A program made the position numbers and the translations under genes. A DNA stretch of 46,505 bases from Clostridiaceae bacterium (GTDB lineage: Bacteria; Bacillota; Clostridia; Peptostreptococcales; Tindalliaceae), in NCBI GenBank assembly GCA_024635995.1, contig JAGXHW010000029.1:1-46505 (forward strand), given 5' to 3'. Of the stretch, positions 17,453 to 26,199 are shown piece by piece. The number at the start of each line of letters is the position of its first letter. Within the stretch, counting starts at the first letter, position 1. The notes beneath the pieces are model-generated. The model ran no database searches, was not told where the DNA came from, and was given only the letters and a program-made list of their open reading frames with translations.

Positions 17453-18388
17453 TTACCGTAGAAGCACCACAGCCATGTAAAGGACTATGCTAACCACAGT
17501 GTGCAGTGCCATTGCGCTGCTGGCCAGGTCTCCCTGTTCTTTTGACAGGAGGGTGGCGGCAAACATGGGGATGACCATGGGTGGGGGGATCACAAGAAAG
17601 GTGAAAAAGGCGTGGTTAAATATGGGGGTGGGCGGGATGACAGCGTCAATGACGAAAACCTTCAGGGCGTACCCCACACCGAGGATGATCATGAGGCGTA
17701 CGGTGACTAGCTTCAGGCTGTCTTTCAGGTTGGCCATGCTGAACTGAATACCGAAGCCGATCATCATTAAGATGAGGGGTGAGGTTATTCTTGCCAAGGC
17801 TTCCACCGTCATGTAGATGCCTTGGTATACCATGGATGGGCTCAAGAGGCTGTTCAGCTGGAATCGGTTGAAAAGGATGCCCGCTGCCATTGCCATCAAC
17901 ACTGGCGATGTGAGGACCTTAAGGCTTTTCTTCAGCGACAGTTTCTCTTGGTGCATGGTCAGGTGCAGGCCGGGAAAGAAAAACATCCACACAAAAAGCT
18001 CATGACCCACTCCCAAAATGGTGTACTGGCCCAACTCTTCCAGTCCGTAAACAGCCAGGAAAAAGGGAATGCCAATGAAGGCAAAGGAACAGCCTGTGCT
18101 GAAAAAAGGAACCAGGGGATGGTGCAGTGCCTTGATTTTGTTAACCAGCAGGGAGGTGCCCAGAAAAAGGCTTTGCATCACAAAAACCAACAGGACCAAC
18201 AAGTAATATTCCTTGGAAAGTTCCATGCTGACAAAGGACAAAAAGAGGACGGTGGGTAATGTCAGGTTGATAATGATTTTTCGTATGCCTTTAGCGGCTT
18301 CGTTGCTTAGTATGTCCTTTTGGCGCAAGGTTCTGCCGATGGCCAGCAGGAGTATGACCTGTATCATTTGGGATATCATCTGGCTCAA
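17453..18388 (-). CDS. AEC (auxin efflux carrier) family permease
   Basis: 311 aa and about ten predicted membrane helices in two five-helix halves, the usual size for bacterial AEC carriers of malate or other organic anions. Motifs: INLTLPTVLFLSF in the first half, the crossover segment SPLILMMIGFGIQF, and VIPPPMVIPMFAATL near the end. The start is TTG 18388, with AAGGAG 8 bases upstream. The gene follows the GGDEF-EAL gene by 17 bases on the same strand, so it is probably co-transcribed. The substrate cannot be inferred. Confidence 0.85.
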   Translation of the reverse strand: MSQMISQMIQVILLLAIGRTLRQKDILSNEAAKGIRKIIINLTLPTVLFLSFVSMELSKEYYLLVLLVFVMQSLFLGTSLLVNKIKALHHPLVPFFSTGCSFAFIGIPFFLAVYGLEELGQYTILGVGHELFVWMFFFPGLHLTMHQEKLSLKKSLKVLTSPVLMAMAAGILFNRFQLNSLLSPSMVYQGIYMTVEALARITSPLILMMIGFGIQFSMANLKDSLKLVTVRLMIILGVGYALKVFVIDAVIPPTPIFNHAFFTFLVIPPPMVIPMFAATLLSKEQGDLASSAMALHTVVSIVLYMAVVLLR

Positions 18389-18405
18389 AGGATCAGCTCC
18401 TTGGG

Positions 18406-20514
18406 TTACTGTTTCATCTCCAGGGCCTGGTGATACACAGCTGTGGCTTCTTCTGCAGTCAACGGCCGACTGAAGAGGAATCCCTGGATGTCATGGCAGC
18501 CGGCGTCTTTGAAAAAGTGGTACTGGTCTGGGGTTTCGATGCCTTCTGCCACGATGCGCAGCTCCAGGCTTTCCGCCAGGGTGATGATGCCCACGACAAT
18601 TTTGCTGTTGGTGTATTCCTGGTACTTGTCGCACAGGGATTTATCCAGTTTAATGGCGTCCACCGGCAGGTAGCTCAGGTAGTTCAGGGATGAATAGCCT
18701 TTGCCAAAATCGTCCAGGGACAGCTTGACACCCACTTTCTTCAGTTTGTTCAGAAACTGGATGGTGGTTTCTTCCTGGTTGATCAACAGGTTTTCCGTGA
18801 TTTCAATTTCCAGCAGAGATGGATTTACCCCTGCTTCTTTCAGCATTTTTTCCAGGTTTTCCGTGTAGTCCAAGTCGAAAAGCTGCTTGGCGGAAAAGTT
18901 GATGGAAATGAGTTTGGTGGTTTTACCTTTCTGTTTCCACTCTTTCAGCTGATGAATGGCCTCTCTGGTTACCCAGCGGCCAATATCGATCATGAGGCCT
19001 GTTTCTTCTGCAACAGGGATGAACTGTGCCGGGGAAATGGCATTGTCTTTCATCCGCAGCAAAGCTTCATACCCAGTGACCTGGCGGCTCGTTGCGTCCA
19101 CTTTTGGCTGATAAAGCAGCCGGAAACCTTCTACTTCCATGGCTGTACGCAGTTGCTGTTCAATCTCATGGTGCTGTCGTTTCTTTTCGGCCATGTGGGG
19201 TTTGAAACGGGCGTAGCAGTTGAGGCGGTTTTCTTTGGAATGGTACATGGCCAGGTCGGCCTGCATTACCAATTCGTCAATGTCATCACTGTCTTGGGGG
19301 TAGCTGGCGATGCCAACGCTGCACTTCAGGTGCTGGTCATCATCGTCGTTAATGGTGAAACGCTGGTTAAATCGGCTGAGGATGCTCTGCACAAAAACTT
19401 CCACCTGGTCCTTGCTATCCGGCTGACGGTAAAGGATGAGGAATTCGTCGCCGCCAAAACGGTAGATTGAGATTTGCTGGTTTGTGATGCTTTCCAGGTA
19501 GTTGGTGACGGTTTTCAGCACAAGGTCGCCATAAACGTGACCGAAGGTGTCGTTGATGTCTTTGAAGTTGTCCAGGTCCAACATCATGACGGCGCCTTGC
19601 TCTTTCAGACGGAAGGATGTTTCGATGGCATCCCGAAAAGCCCTGCGGTTGGGCAGGTTTGTGAGAGGATCTCGTATTGCCTGTAGCTGGATGGTTTCAT
19701 GCAGTGCTTCGTTTTGCTGCACTGTGTCATAGATGCGTTTCAGCAGGTTGTTGATGCCGGTATACAGCCCTAGAAAGGGGTCTTGTGTCCTCTCCGGCAG
19801 CCTGGTAGGATTAGTTGTGTCGATTTTCAGCTCTTTGATTTCCCTGTCAAGACGCTCCAGTGGCTGGATAATGTGACGTCTCTGGATTTGGGTTAAGAGG
19901 AAGAGCATGGCCATGCTGATCAGGATAAAGGCTAAACCAGTCCATAACAGATTGTTCCGCAGGTTTTCCATGCTGAGGCCCACTGCCAGGATACCGATGA
20001 TTTCACCATTTATTTCATAGGGAATGGCTACTTCCATCACTTCATTGCCAATGATGTCATAATACCAAAAATCAATGGTTTTCGCCCCTGCCAGAGTGGC
20101 CAGGTAGGCAGGGTCGTCTGTGTACTGGATACCTACATCACTGGGGTCAGAATCGGCAATGGCGGTAAGGGTGGTGTCCAGAAACAGGGCATAATGAATG
20201 TTTTCGTCTGCAACAACCGATTCCAGCAATTGTTGCATTTGATGTTCTTCCAGGTATTTTTGCAGCTCTTCTGAATTTATACCTGGGTTATTGATCAGAT
20301 CCAATATCTGTTCCTCATATTCCCGGTGGGCTTCCAGTTTTCGGTGCAACAGGCTGGTGTAGGCGTAACCATCTTGTTCCAGCTGGTTTAGTAAATACCG
20401 GCGACTAATGCGATAACCGGTGAAGCTGCTAAGTAACAGGGTTATGATGACCAGGGTCATGGGCAACAGAATCAACTTCCGCTTGTTGATCACTGGATGG
20501 TTTCCATTTTTCAT
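18406..20514 (-). CDS. Membrane GGDEF-EAL c-di-GMP protein with extracellular sensor
   Basis: 702 aa. TM helices at ~13-33 and ~190-208 enclose a ~150-residue extracytoplasmic Cache-like sensor (YALFLDTTLTAIADSDP; GILAVGLS). A HAMP-like linker, a GGDEF domain (intact GGDEF at 354-358) and an EAL domain follow. No RxxD product-inhibition site precedes GGDEF. In the EAL domain YEALLRM, NFSAKQL, EITENLL, DDFGKGYSSL, KLDKSL, AEGIET and IQGFLFSRPL keep the metal and catalytic residues. Both synthesis and breakdown of c-di-GMP look possible, switched by the sensor. GGAGG precedes ATG 20514. It is probably the first gene of an operon with the AEC permease. Confidence 0.92.
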   Translation of the reverse strand: MKNGNHPVINKRKLILLPMTLVIITLLLSSFTGYRISRRYLLNQLEQDGYAYTSLLHRKLEAHREYEEQILDLINNPGINSEELQKYLEEHQMQQLLESVVADENIHYALFLDTTLTAIADSDPSDVGIQYTDDPAYLATLAGAKTIDFWYYDIIGNEVMEVAIPYEINGEIIGILAVGLSMENLRNNLLWTGLAFILISMAMLFLLTQIQRRHIIQPLERLDREIKELKIDTTNPTRLPERTQDPFLGLYTGINNLLKRIYDTVQQNEALHETIQLQAIRDPLTNLPNRRAFRDAIETSFRLKEQGAVMMLDLDNFKDINDTFGHVYGDLVLKTVTNYLESITNQQISIYRFGGDEFLILYRQPDSKDQVEVFVQSILSRFNQRFTINDDDDQHLKCSVGIASYPQDSDDIDELVMQADLAMYHSKENRLNCYARFKPHMAEKKRQHHEIEQQLRTAMEVEGFRLLYQPKVDATSRQVTGYEALLRMKDNAISPAQFIPVAEETGLMIDIGRWVTREAIHQLKEWKQKGKTTKLISINFSAKQLFDLDYTENLEKMLKEAGVNPSLLEIEITENLLINQEETTIQFLNKLKKVGVKLSLDDFGKGYSSLNYLSYLPVDAIKLDKSLCDKYQEYTNSKIVVGIITLAESLELRIVAEGIETPDQYHFFKDAGCHDIQGFLFSRPLTAEEATAVYHQALEMKQ

Positions 20515-20613
20515 GCTAATGCCTCCAAAAATAGTTCAAATTACAACATCCTTAATTATACCATTAATGTAGGTTTAATGTTATGTACACTAATTGCCTG
20601 AAGAAAACCAGAA

Positions 20614-20648
20614 AAAGGAAGCAGTTGATATTCTCAGCTGCTTCCTTT
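20614..20648 (-). terminator. Intrinsic terminator after iadA
   Basis: Arms AAAGGAAGCAG and CTGCTTCCTTT are perfectly complementary (20614-20624 and 20638-20648). It lies ~70 bases past the iadA stop and upstream of the GGDEF-EAL gene. Confidence 0.75.
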
Positions 20649-20719
20649 GCTTTGCTAATGAGGTGGTCTTTTTAATGTGATGCTCTTGTGGATAAGATGG
20701 TCTTGTTGAAATACTGCTT

Positions 20720-21865
20720 TTAGTCTTCGTAAGTACCCTTGACCAGCAGCTTTTTATCCTGCATCATTATTTTGCCCCGGGCGATGACAGTGTTGATCTG
20801 CAGGTTTTCGTCCACGAGCAACAGGTCGGCGTCTGCTCCCTGGCGAATAATACCTTTTTTCTGGTCCAGGTGAAGGCCTTTGGCCACGTTGCTGGTAAAG
20901 TGGGGTAAGGCTTCTTCCATGGTGAACCCATCTTCCTGCACCATTTCCACAAAGTTGTTCCATAGGCTGTCTACCTGGGAAACGCCGATTTCAATGAGAT
21001 TACCCCGTTGGTCGTAGTTGGACCAGCTGCCGTAACCGTCTGAGCTGGCGGTAATGTTTTCCAGAGGAACGCCTAGCTCTTTGGCTTTTTTAATAATTTT
21101 TCCCGGTGGAAACTCCTCGCTGGCACCACAGGTTACATCAATCATACCACCCATTTTGGCATATTTGAAAGCTTCCAGTAAAAGGCTTTCTTTCCGGTTG
21201 ACATGGGTGGGGTGAATGACAGAGATGGGAAGATCGGTTTTTTCCATGATTTCCATGATAGGCTGCATACCGCTTTTGCCATCGCCCATGTGGGCAATGA
21301 GAATGCCTGGTTTGCCGCCAATCATGCCGGCTACCCGCACGTCTGATGCCAGACGTGCCAATTCTTCAAAGGTAAGGTGGGATGACCTGTGGTCGGATAA
21401 AGCCACTTTTGCCCCCAACACTTCGTCGATGAAGACAATGTCTTTACGAACAGATCCGGTGAGGGTGACGGTGGGATACTCGTAAGAGCCTGTCACCACA
21501 TAAGCGGAAACACCTTCTTCTTTCAATGCTTTTGCCTTTGCCACCAGGTTTTCAACGCCCCGGGTCGAAGCGTCTGTGCCCAGCAGCCCCACCACGGTGG
21601 TGATGCCGGCCAGCACCAGTTTTGACAGGGTGATTTCTGGCACCCTTGTTTTGAAGCTGCCTTCTCCGCCGCCGCCGGTGATGTGCACATGCTGGTCCAG
21701 AAATCCTGGCAACAACCGTTTCCCTGCTCCATCAATCACTTGAAAGGAGCTGTGAAAAGATTCGATGGTAGTCTCCATCAGTGCTATGGTTTCGCCGCTG
21801 ATGAGCAGATCCTGCTTACCTATTGGTGTGGGTGAATAGACTTCTACGTTTTTCAGTAATATCAT
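20720..21865 (-). CDS. iadA: Isoaspartyl dipeptidase (beta-aspartyl peptidase)
   Basis: 381 aa, matching IadA length. This is a dinuclear-zinc amidohydrolase that cuts beta-aspartyl (isoAsp) dipeptides formed by protein ageing. Metal and substrate motifs in order: DQHVHITGGGGEG, GSYEYPTVTLTGSVRKD, the probable carbamylated Lys in LGAKVALSDHRSSH, IAHMGDGKSG, SVIHPTHVNR and the catalytic Asp in TASSDGYGS. The C-terminal strands KGIIRQGADADLLLVDE are typical of the amidohydrolase family. AAAGGAGC lies just before the ATG. It is monocistronic, with its own terminator. Probably cytoplasmic. Confidence 0.95.
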   Translation of the reverse strand: MILLKNVEVYSPTPIGKQDLLISGETIALMETTIESFHSSFQVIDGAGKRLLPGFLDQHVHITGGGGEGSFKTRVPEITLSKLVLAGITTVVGLLGTDASTRGVENLVAKAKALKEEGVSAYVVTGSYEYPTVTLTGSVRKDIVFIDEVLGAKVALSDHRSSHLTFEELARLASDVRVAGMIGGKPGILIAHMGDGKSGMQPIMEIMEKTDLPISVIHPTHVNRKESLLLEAFKYAKMGGMIDVTCGASEEFPPGKIIKKAKELGVPLENITASSDGYGSWSNYDQRGNLIEIGVSQVDSLWNNFVEMVQEDGFTMEEALPHFTSNVAKGLHLDQKKGIIRQGADADLLLVDENLQINTVIARGKIMMQDKKLLVKGTYED

Positions 21866-21964
21866 TTCAATAGCTCCTTTTCATTGGAATATACGTAACC
21901 AGTATCGAGGAACTTTCACATGTTCATTATATCATGCCACTGTATGAATTTTTTTTCCTTACGA

Positions 21965-21992
21965 CCCCCACAAAAAGAAAAGCATTACCGTA
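21965..21992 (+). promoter_or_regulatory. Putative SigI-type promoter before the acidic CuAO_N gene
   Basis: CCCCC at 21965-21969 (within ACCCCCACAAAA), a 19-base spacer and CGTA at 21989-21992 resemble the SigI consensus of Bacilli and Clostridia (-35 with CCCCC, -10 near CGAA/CGTA; established knowledge). The same elements with the same 19-base spacing precede sigI in this window, and similarity continues through AGCnTTACCGTA...TATGGTA. The start codon of the next gene is ~110 bases downstream. Confidence 0.7.
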
Positions 21993-22102
21993 AGGTATGG
22001 TAAGTGATGCCACAACACAACGAGAAGCCTTGTAATCCAGAATGATTATCAAACACATGTTAGGGTATATATTAATTGTACGGATTAGAGAGGAGAAATA
22101 CT

Positions 22103-22939
22103 ATGTCCAGAAAATTATCAAACAATTTAGAACGGCAGCACAAAATATGGCAGCAAAACCAGGAGAAAAGAAGAAAATTGATTAAACGGTCAGCTGCTAT
22201 CACCATGGCAACAGCTCTATTGGCCGCCAGGCTCATGACACCCCTGCCGGTGGCCCAAGCAGAAACAACACCGGCGGCAGACGTTGTTTCCATCCCTACA
22301 CAAACCGTAGCATCAAACCATACTTTTGATGATATGAGCGACGAAATATCAGATGATATGATGAGCGACGAAATATCAGATGATATGATGAGCGACGAAA
22401 TGTCAGATGATATGTCAGATGAGATGTCTGACGAAAACACTGACGGTATCGATGATTACAGCATGTTTGATTTTTCCGATGAGTCTTCAGACGAATTCAT
22501 GGATGACAATTCTAATGAAAGATCCTTTGACCTTCGAGCCAGAGGCGAGAACATGACCATGTTGCGTGTGGGTAAACAGATTTACTTTGTGAACGATGAG
22601 CGATCAAAACTGGATGCAGCGCCTATGGTGGAAAATGGCAGAACCCTTCTGCCCCTTCGCTTTGTGGCCCAGGCAATGGGTGGCGATGTAAGTTGGGATC
22701 CCAGCGAGCAGAAAGTAACCATCGTCAAGGATGATGACGTTATTGAACTGTGGATTGGCAGCAACCTGGCCAGCGTGAATGGAGACTTGGAATGGATTGA
22801 CCCGGATAATGAAAGTGTGAAAGCTGTCGTTGTTCCTGGTGCCAACCGCACCATGGTACCTGTCAGGTTTGTAGCAGAAGCATTAGGCTCAAACGTGTTC
22901 TGGGATGAAGACACAAAGACCATCACTATTAAATACTAA
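22103..22939 (+). CDS. Exported CuAO_N-domain protein with acidic Asp/Met/Ser repeats
   Basis: 278 aa. A basic N-terminus (RRKLIKRS) precedes a hydrophobic signal or anchor (~31-50, ending AQA). Residues ~74-135 are extremely acidic and contain SDEISDDMM-type repeats encoded by near-identical 27-bp units (about 22327-22436). The C-terminus (~150-278) is a CuAO_N fold with paired motifs RTLLPLRFVAQAMGGDVSWD and RTMVPVRFVAEALGSNVFWD, a cell-wall-associated module of Clostridia. ATG 22103 is chosen for GAGGAGAAATACT in front of it, although the frame opens 9 codons earlier. It is probably under the SigI-type promoter upstream. The function is unknown; metal binding by the acidic segment is a guess. 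Confidence 0.82.
   Translation: MSRKLSNNLERQHKIWQQNQEKRRKLIKRSAAITMATALLAARLMTPLPVAQAETTPAADVVSIPTQTVASNHTFDDMSDEISDDMMSDEISDDMMSDEMSDDMSDEMSDENTDGIDDYSMFDFSDESSDEFMDDNSNERSFDLRARGENMTMLRVGKQIYFVNDERSKLDAAPMVENGRTLLPLRFVAQAMGGDVSWDPSEQKVTIVKDDDVIELWIGSNLASVNGDLEWIDPDNESVKAVVVPGANRTMVPVRFVAEALGSNVFWDEDTKTITIKY
22327..22436 (+). repeat. 27-bp in-frame tandem repeats
   Basis: Units of the form gacgaaatatcagatgatat plus gatgagc are repeated about three times nearly identically, then degenerate into 15-base units. They encode the Asp/Glu/Ser/Met stretch of the CuAO_N protein. Being a multiple of three, copy-number change keeps the frame. Confidence 0.8.
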
Positions 22940-22975
22940 CTTGAAATACCAGTACTAAGAGTTTAAAAGAACCGG

Positions 22976-23017
22976 AAAAATAGGATGCCCCCACTTATGG
23001 GGTGACATCCTATTTTT
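22976..23017. terminator. Bidirectional terminator between convergent genes
   Basis: AAAAATAGGATG (22976-22987) pairs with CATCCTATTTTT (23006-23017). CCCC/GGGG extends the stem around a short loop. It overlaps the stop codon of the minus-strand gene and serves both convergent transcripts. Confidence 0.85.
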
Positions 23018-24470
23018 TATTGATTTTTTCCATCAGACGCTGGTTATTGTCTTGCCTGAAAAAATGTTCAAAACACAGTTTTGCCACCCGGGGGTTGAAG
23101 ATGCCCGCCTTCACCTGGGGCCACTTATGGGCCTGGTTATAGAAAACGGTTTCGTTGGTCCAGTGTTTCAGGTCGAACCGGCAGACGATGTTTTTGTACC
23201 CCAGGGCGGCCAGGGCGGCAATGCGGTGCTGGCCTTCACTGGTAACAAACCGGTAGTCGTTTTTGCGTATAAGCAGGTAGCCGGTGATGTAACCATCCAC
23301 AAAAAAGTCTGGGTGGTAGCCTTGCTTCTTCAAAATGTTGTAGGCATGTACCAGCCTTTTCAGCTCTGCCCGGCCAAAGTCTTCTGTGTTTGGGCCCAGG
23401 TTATGGTTTCCCCCTTTGCGGGTTTCAAAACGTTGTTTTCTCAGGGGTGGATTGGCTGGTTTGCGCCAGGGATCATACAGCCAGCCGTGGTCCAGGGGAA
23501 AGACGTCGCCTTCTTCGTCCAGCAGGTAATTATCACGGCGGTTCTGGGGTTGAAAGCCTTGGTAGTATTCCTTCAGATAGGAATCTTCGTATCTAAGGTT
23601 TTCATTAGCTTCGTACTGACGCAGGGTTTTCACAAAGTAGTGGCCTGGTTCAGTGTAGAGAAATCCGTTGTTATCCCTGCATTTTTCCATGTCTACCCGG
23701 AAGATGGCAGAGGCACTTTGGAGCACCTGAAGCCCTTCGGGGAGGGGGGTTGTTTCTTTCTCCAGGGATTCTTCCGCCGATTTGGGCGATATAAGGAAAA
23801 ACCTGGTTTCTCCCATGGAAGAGATCACATTTTCCTCTGCCAATACATGGCCTGGAAAACCTTCTTGTGGGAAGGTTTCATCTGCTGGGACAAATACCAA
23901 CAAAACGGGCTTTGTTTTTTGGTACAGGTCGGCCACGAAAGCGGCTTCACTTTGGTCTTGCCCCACAACCCAGATAAGCCTGTCTATGTCCGGCGCCTCT
24001 GTGCCCCAGACGTTAAGACGTGGCAGAGGTTTTCGCAGGTATTCCCGTCGGTAAACGGGAAAGTTGGACAGGAGGCTTTTCTCCCAGACTTCCTCATTCA
24101 TGGCAAATCCCTGGGCGTTGATGCCCCGCTGTGCCATGAAGTTCAGCAGAAACCCTTCTGTGTTCTCAATGAAACCGGTTTTTCCTGTGGTCATGTTGAT
24201 GGCTTCAGTCACTTTTTCCATGTAGGTTTCATATGCTGGGGGAAAGGCGTAGTGCAGGGTTTTCTCTTCTGTCCCGCCTCTTATTTTAAGCTGGTATCCC
24301 TGTTGCCCCTGTTCATTTTCCCATGCGGTGGAATAGCTTTTCAGCTGCCGCAGTGCTTTGCTGGCCAGGGCCAGGTTTTCCTTCTCATTCTGGTGATCCC
24401 GTTGCATGGATGATAGAAAAGCAGACAGAGGTTTTTCATCTGATAATAGTTGTTCTTCAATGCGAGCCAT
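23010..24470 (-). CDS. Hypothetical protein with ParB/sulfiredoxin-like C-terminal motif
   Basis: 486 aa, soluble, not recognised as a named family. The N-terminal ~120 residues are helical and charged. The middle (~150-240) looks Rossmann-like (RLIWVVGQDQSEAAFVADLY, KPVLLVFVPADETFP). The C-terminal part contains DGYITGYLLIRKNDYRFVTS followed by EGQHRIAALAALGYKNIVCRF, which resembles the (G/E)xHRxxA motif of ParB/Srx-type nucleotide-binding domains. Similar proteins are sometimes found in surface-polysaccharide clusters (a recollection, not a search). AGGAGGTGGCAAC precedes ATG 24470. A very long antisense frame overlaps it but has no support. Confidence 0.7.
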   Translation of the reverse strand: MARIEEQLLSDEKPLSAFLSSMQRDHQNEKENLALASKALRQLKSYSTAWENEQGQQGYQLKIRGGTEEKTLHYAFPPAYETYMEKVTEAINMTTGKTGFIENTEGFLLNFMAQRGINAQGFAMNEEVWEKSLLSNFPVYRREYLRKPLPRLNVWGTEAPDIDRLIWVVGQDQSEAAFVADLYQKTKPVLLVFVPADETFPQEGFPGHVLAEENVISSMGETRFFLISPKSAEESLEKETTPLPEGLQVLQSASAIFRVDMEKCRDNNGFLYTEPGHYFVKTLRQYEANENLRYEDSYLKEYYQGFQPQNRRDNYLLDEEGDVFPLDHGWLYDPWRKPANPPLRKQRFETRKGGNHNLGPNTEDFGRAELKRLVHAYNILKKQGYHPDFFVDGYITGYLLIRKNDYRFVTSEGQHRIAALAALGYKNIVCRFDLKHWTNETVFYNQAHKWPQVKAGIFNPRVAKLCFEHFFRQDNNQRLMEKINKK

Positions 24471-24538
24471 GTTGCCACCTCCTGTTTGGCGAAGTTTTTG
24501 ATCTTCTTAAAGCGTCAGATACATACAAAAAACATATA

Positions 24539-24580
24539 CCCCGAAACCTCCACTTGTAAAAGATGGTTCCGGGGTTTTTG
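24539..24580 (+). terminator. Hairpin with T run between divergent genes
   Basis: CCCCGAAACC (24540-24549) pairs with GGTTCCGGGG, followed by TTTTT on the plus strand. It lies ~190 bases before the LuxR-type gene and ~70 bases before the start of the divergent gene. It may terminate an antisense or leader transcript, or attenuate the regulator gene. The rest of the gap 24471-24768 shows nothing else I can support. Confidence 0.55.
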
Positions 24581-24768
24581 ACTGGTGCTGTTTTAATGGT
24601 TCCCTGGCCCTGGGTTAGGGCTGCGTGCATTGTATAACTTTCATTGTTGAAGTATTCCTTCGTGCTGTGTATGATAAAGATGGCGATGGTTATTCTTCTG
24701 TGGTGGTTATCGTGTTACTTGCTAATTTTCTTGGGGTATGTGCTTATTATGTGAGGTAGGTGAGGCAA

Positions 24769-26199
24769 ATGAAGCGAAACATGCAATGGTCAACCGTACT
24801 TCCCATGGCTTTTCACGTGGCCTGGCTTTGGTCGTTTCCACTTATGGGACCGCTTCAGCCGGCACTGCTTTCGCCTGCGAGCGCTTTTACGTGGAACCTT
24901 GTTTTTCTCACAGGATTAATCTTCGGCTTTTTCAGCCATTTGCTGCCCTGGAGATCTTCTTTCCACAAAGCCAAAACAGGTTTTCTTGTGATGTCCATGG
25001 CGCTGCTTATGTTGCTTTCCAGTCTTTTTCCCTTTCTAATATCTGTCCCGAGTAATCTTTTACCTTTTCAACTGATAATGCCCCTGTTGTTGGGGATGCT
25101 GTCTGGCATATTTATGGTTCGCTGGGCCGTGCAGCTTGCCGGTCTTCCTGACGGGCAGGTAGGTTTGCAAATGGGTGGTATGATGCTGGTTGCTTGCCTT
25201 TTCTATTCTCTGGTGATCCTGCTCCACAGTCATTGGACAGGTATTGTTCTTGGCTTTCTTTTTCTGGTTTGTTCTGCTGAGTTCCCTTTGCCTGACGGTG
25301 TGCCCCAGTATAGTAAGCCAGGCCAACAAAATGCAGGGGCAGTGGAACGCCAGTATGCAGGCAGAGGTTGTTATCGTTACTGGATTCCTTTTCTGGTGAT
25401 TCTTTTTGCTTTTTACCTGTTTTCCGGTAACCTGCTGTATCATTTATTGCCATTGTCCCGGGAAAATTCCCTTTTTCTGTCAGTTTTCGGCAGCATACTC
25501 TATGGGGTGACTGCCCTGGCTGCAGGGTTGTATTGGGACCGTTTTCGCCGCATGGATAACATTGCCCTTGTGAGCCTGGTTTTTTTGGGGATTTTTTATT
25601 TGATGATGCCTGTGGCAGAACCCCTGGGTATGATTCCCCTGGTGAACCTGGGAGTGGAAATGAGTTATGCCTTGGTTGATGTGTTTATTTGGATCAGCAT
25701 TGCCACGGCCGCCAGGGTTTTTCACCAGCGGCCTGAAAAATGCTTTGGCTTTGGCTTGGGTATGAACATTGTGTTTCTTATGACTGGCTTGGTGGCGGAC
25801 AGAGGATTTGCCTTTTTCAGTGACGTTAACCCTGATTTTACAACTTGGGCTATTCTGGCAGGCGTTATGATGCTGGTTGGTGTCTTTCCCGCTGTGTCAA
25901 TGAAAAAGCTGAATGGTCCTAAAAAGCAGGGAAGCAGTCATACAAGTCATTTAGCACCCTTTATACCAACTGTTACGCTTCCTGAAGATTTTACGCCACG
26001 AGAAACAGAGGTGTTTCAGGCTTTAATGACTGAGTTGGACAATGAGGCCATTCAACAGGAGCTTTCAATCAGCAAAAATACCCTTAAGACTCACATTCGC
26101 CATATCTACAGCAAGTCGGAGGTGAAATCAAGGTATGAGCTGATTGTTAAGTACCATGGTCTGGAGGATTCTATAGGAGATATTATTAATTCACCTTGA
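24769..26199 (+). CDS. Membrane-anchored LuxR-type regulator (12-TM MFS-like N-terminus)
   Basis: 476 aa. Residues ~1-390 are highly hydrophobic, with about twelve membrane helices resembling an MFS fold. The C-terminal ~65 residues are a LuxR/GerE HTH (FTPRETEVFQALMTELDNEA, ISKNTLKTHIRHIYSKSEVKSR). Such one-component membrane regulators are known in Actinobacteria and Clostridia; ligand and targets are unknown. ATG 24769 is preferred over GTG 24760 because GAGGTAGG lies 8 bases before it. Its last codons overlap, tail to tail, the convergent Lgt-like gene by 9 bases. Confidence 0.86.
   Translation: MKRNMQWSTVLPMAFHVAWLWSFPLMGPLQPALLSPASAFTWNLVFLTGLIFGFFSHLLPWRSSFHKAKTGFLVMSMALLMLLSSLFPFLISVPSNLLPFQLIMPLLLGMLSGIFMVRWAVQLAGLPDGQVGLQMGGMMLVACLFYSLVILLHSHWTGIVLGFLFLVCSAEFPLPDGVPQYSKPGQQNAGAVERQYAGRGCYRYWIPFLVILFAFYLFSGNLLYHLLPLSRENSLFLSVFGSILYGVTALAAGLYWDRFRRMDNIALVSLVFLGIFYLMMPVAEPLGMIPLVNLGVEMSYALVDVFIWISIATAARVFHQRPEKCFGFGLGMNIVFLMTGLVADRGFAFFSDVNPDFTTWAILAGVMMLVGVFPAVSMKKLNGPKKQGSSHTSHLAPFIPTVTLPEDFTPRETEVFQALMTELDNEAIQQELSISKNTLKTHIRHIYSKSEVKSRYELIVKYHGLEDSIGDIINSP

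Noticed and set aside
18406..20514. Degenerate (catalytically dead) GGDEF or EAL domain
   Set aside because: Both the GGDEF and EAL signatures and the downstream catalytic motifs are intact.
22327..22436. 27-bp repeats considered as iterons or CRISPR
   Set aside because: They are in frame inside a CDS, directly adjacent without spacers, and encode an acidic stretch.
23052..24413. 453-codon plus-strand open frame
   Set aside because: Fully antisense to the 486-aa minus-strand gene, which has a strong ribosome site and protein-like motifs. The antisense product is Phe/Cys/Gly-rich without any domain. Long shadow frame from codon bias.
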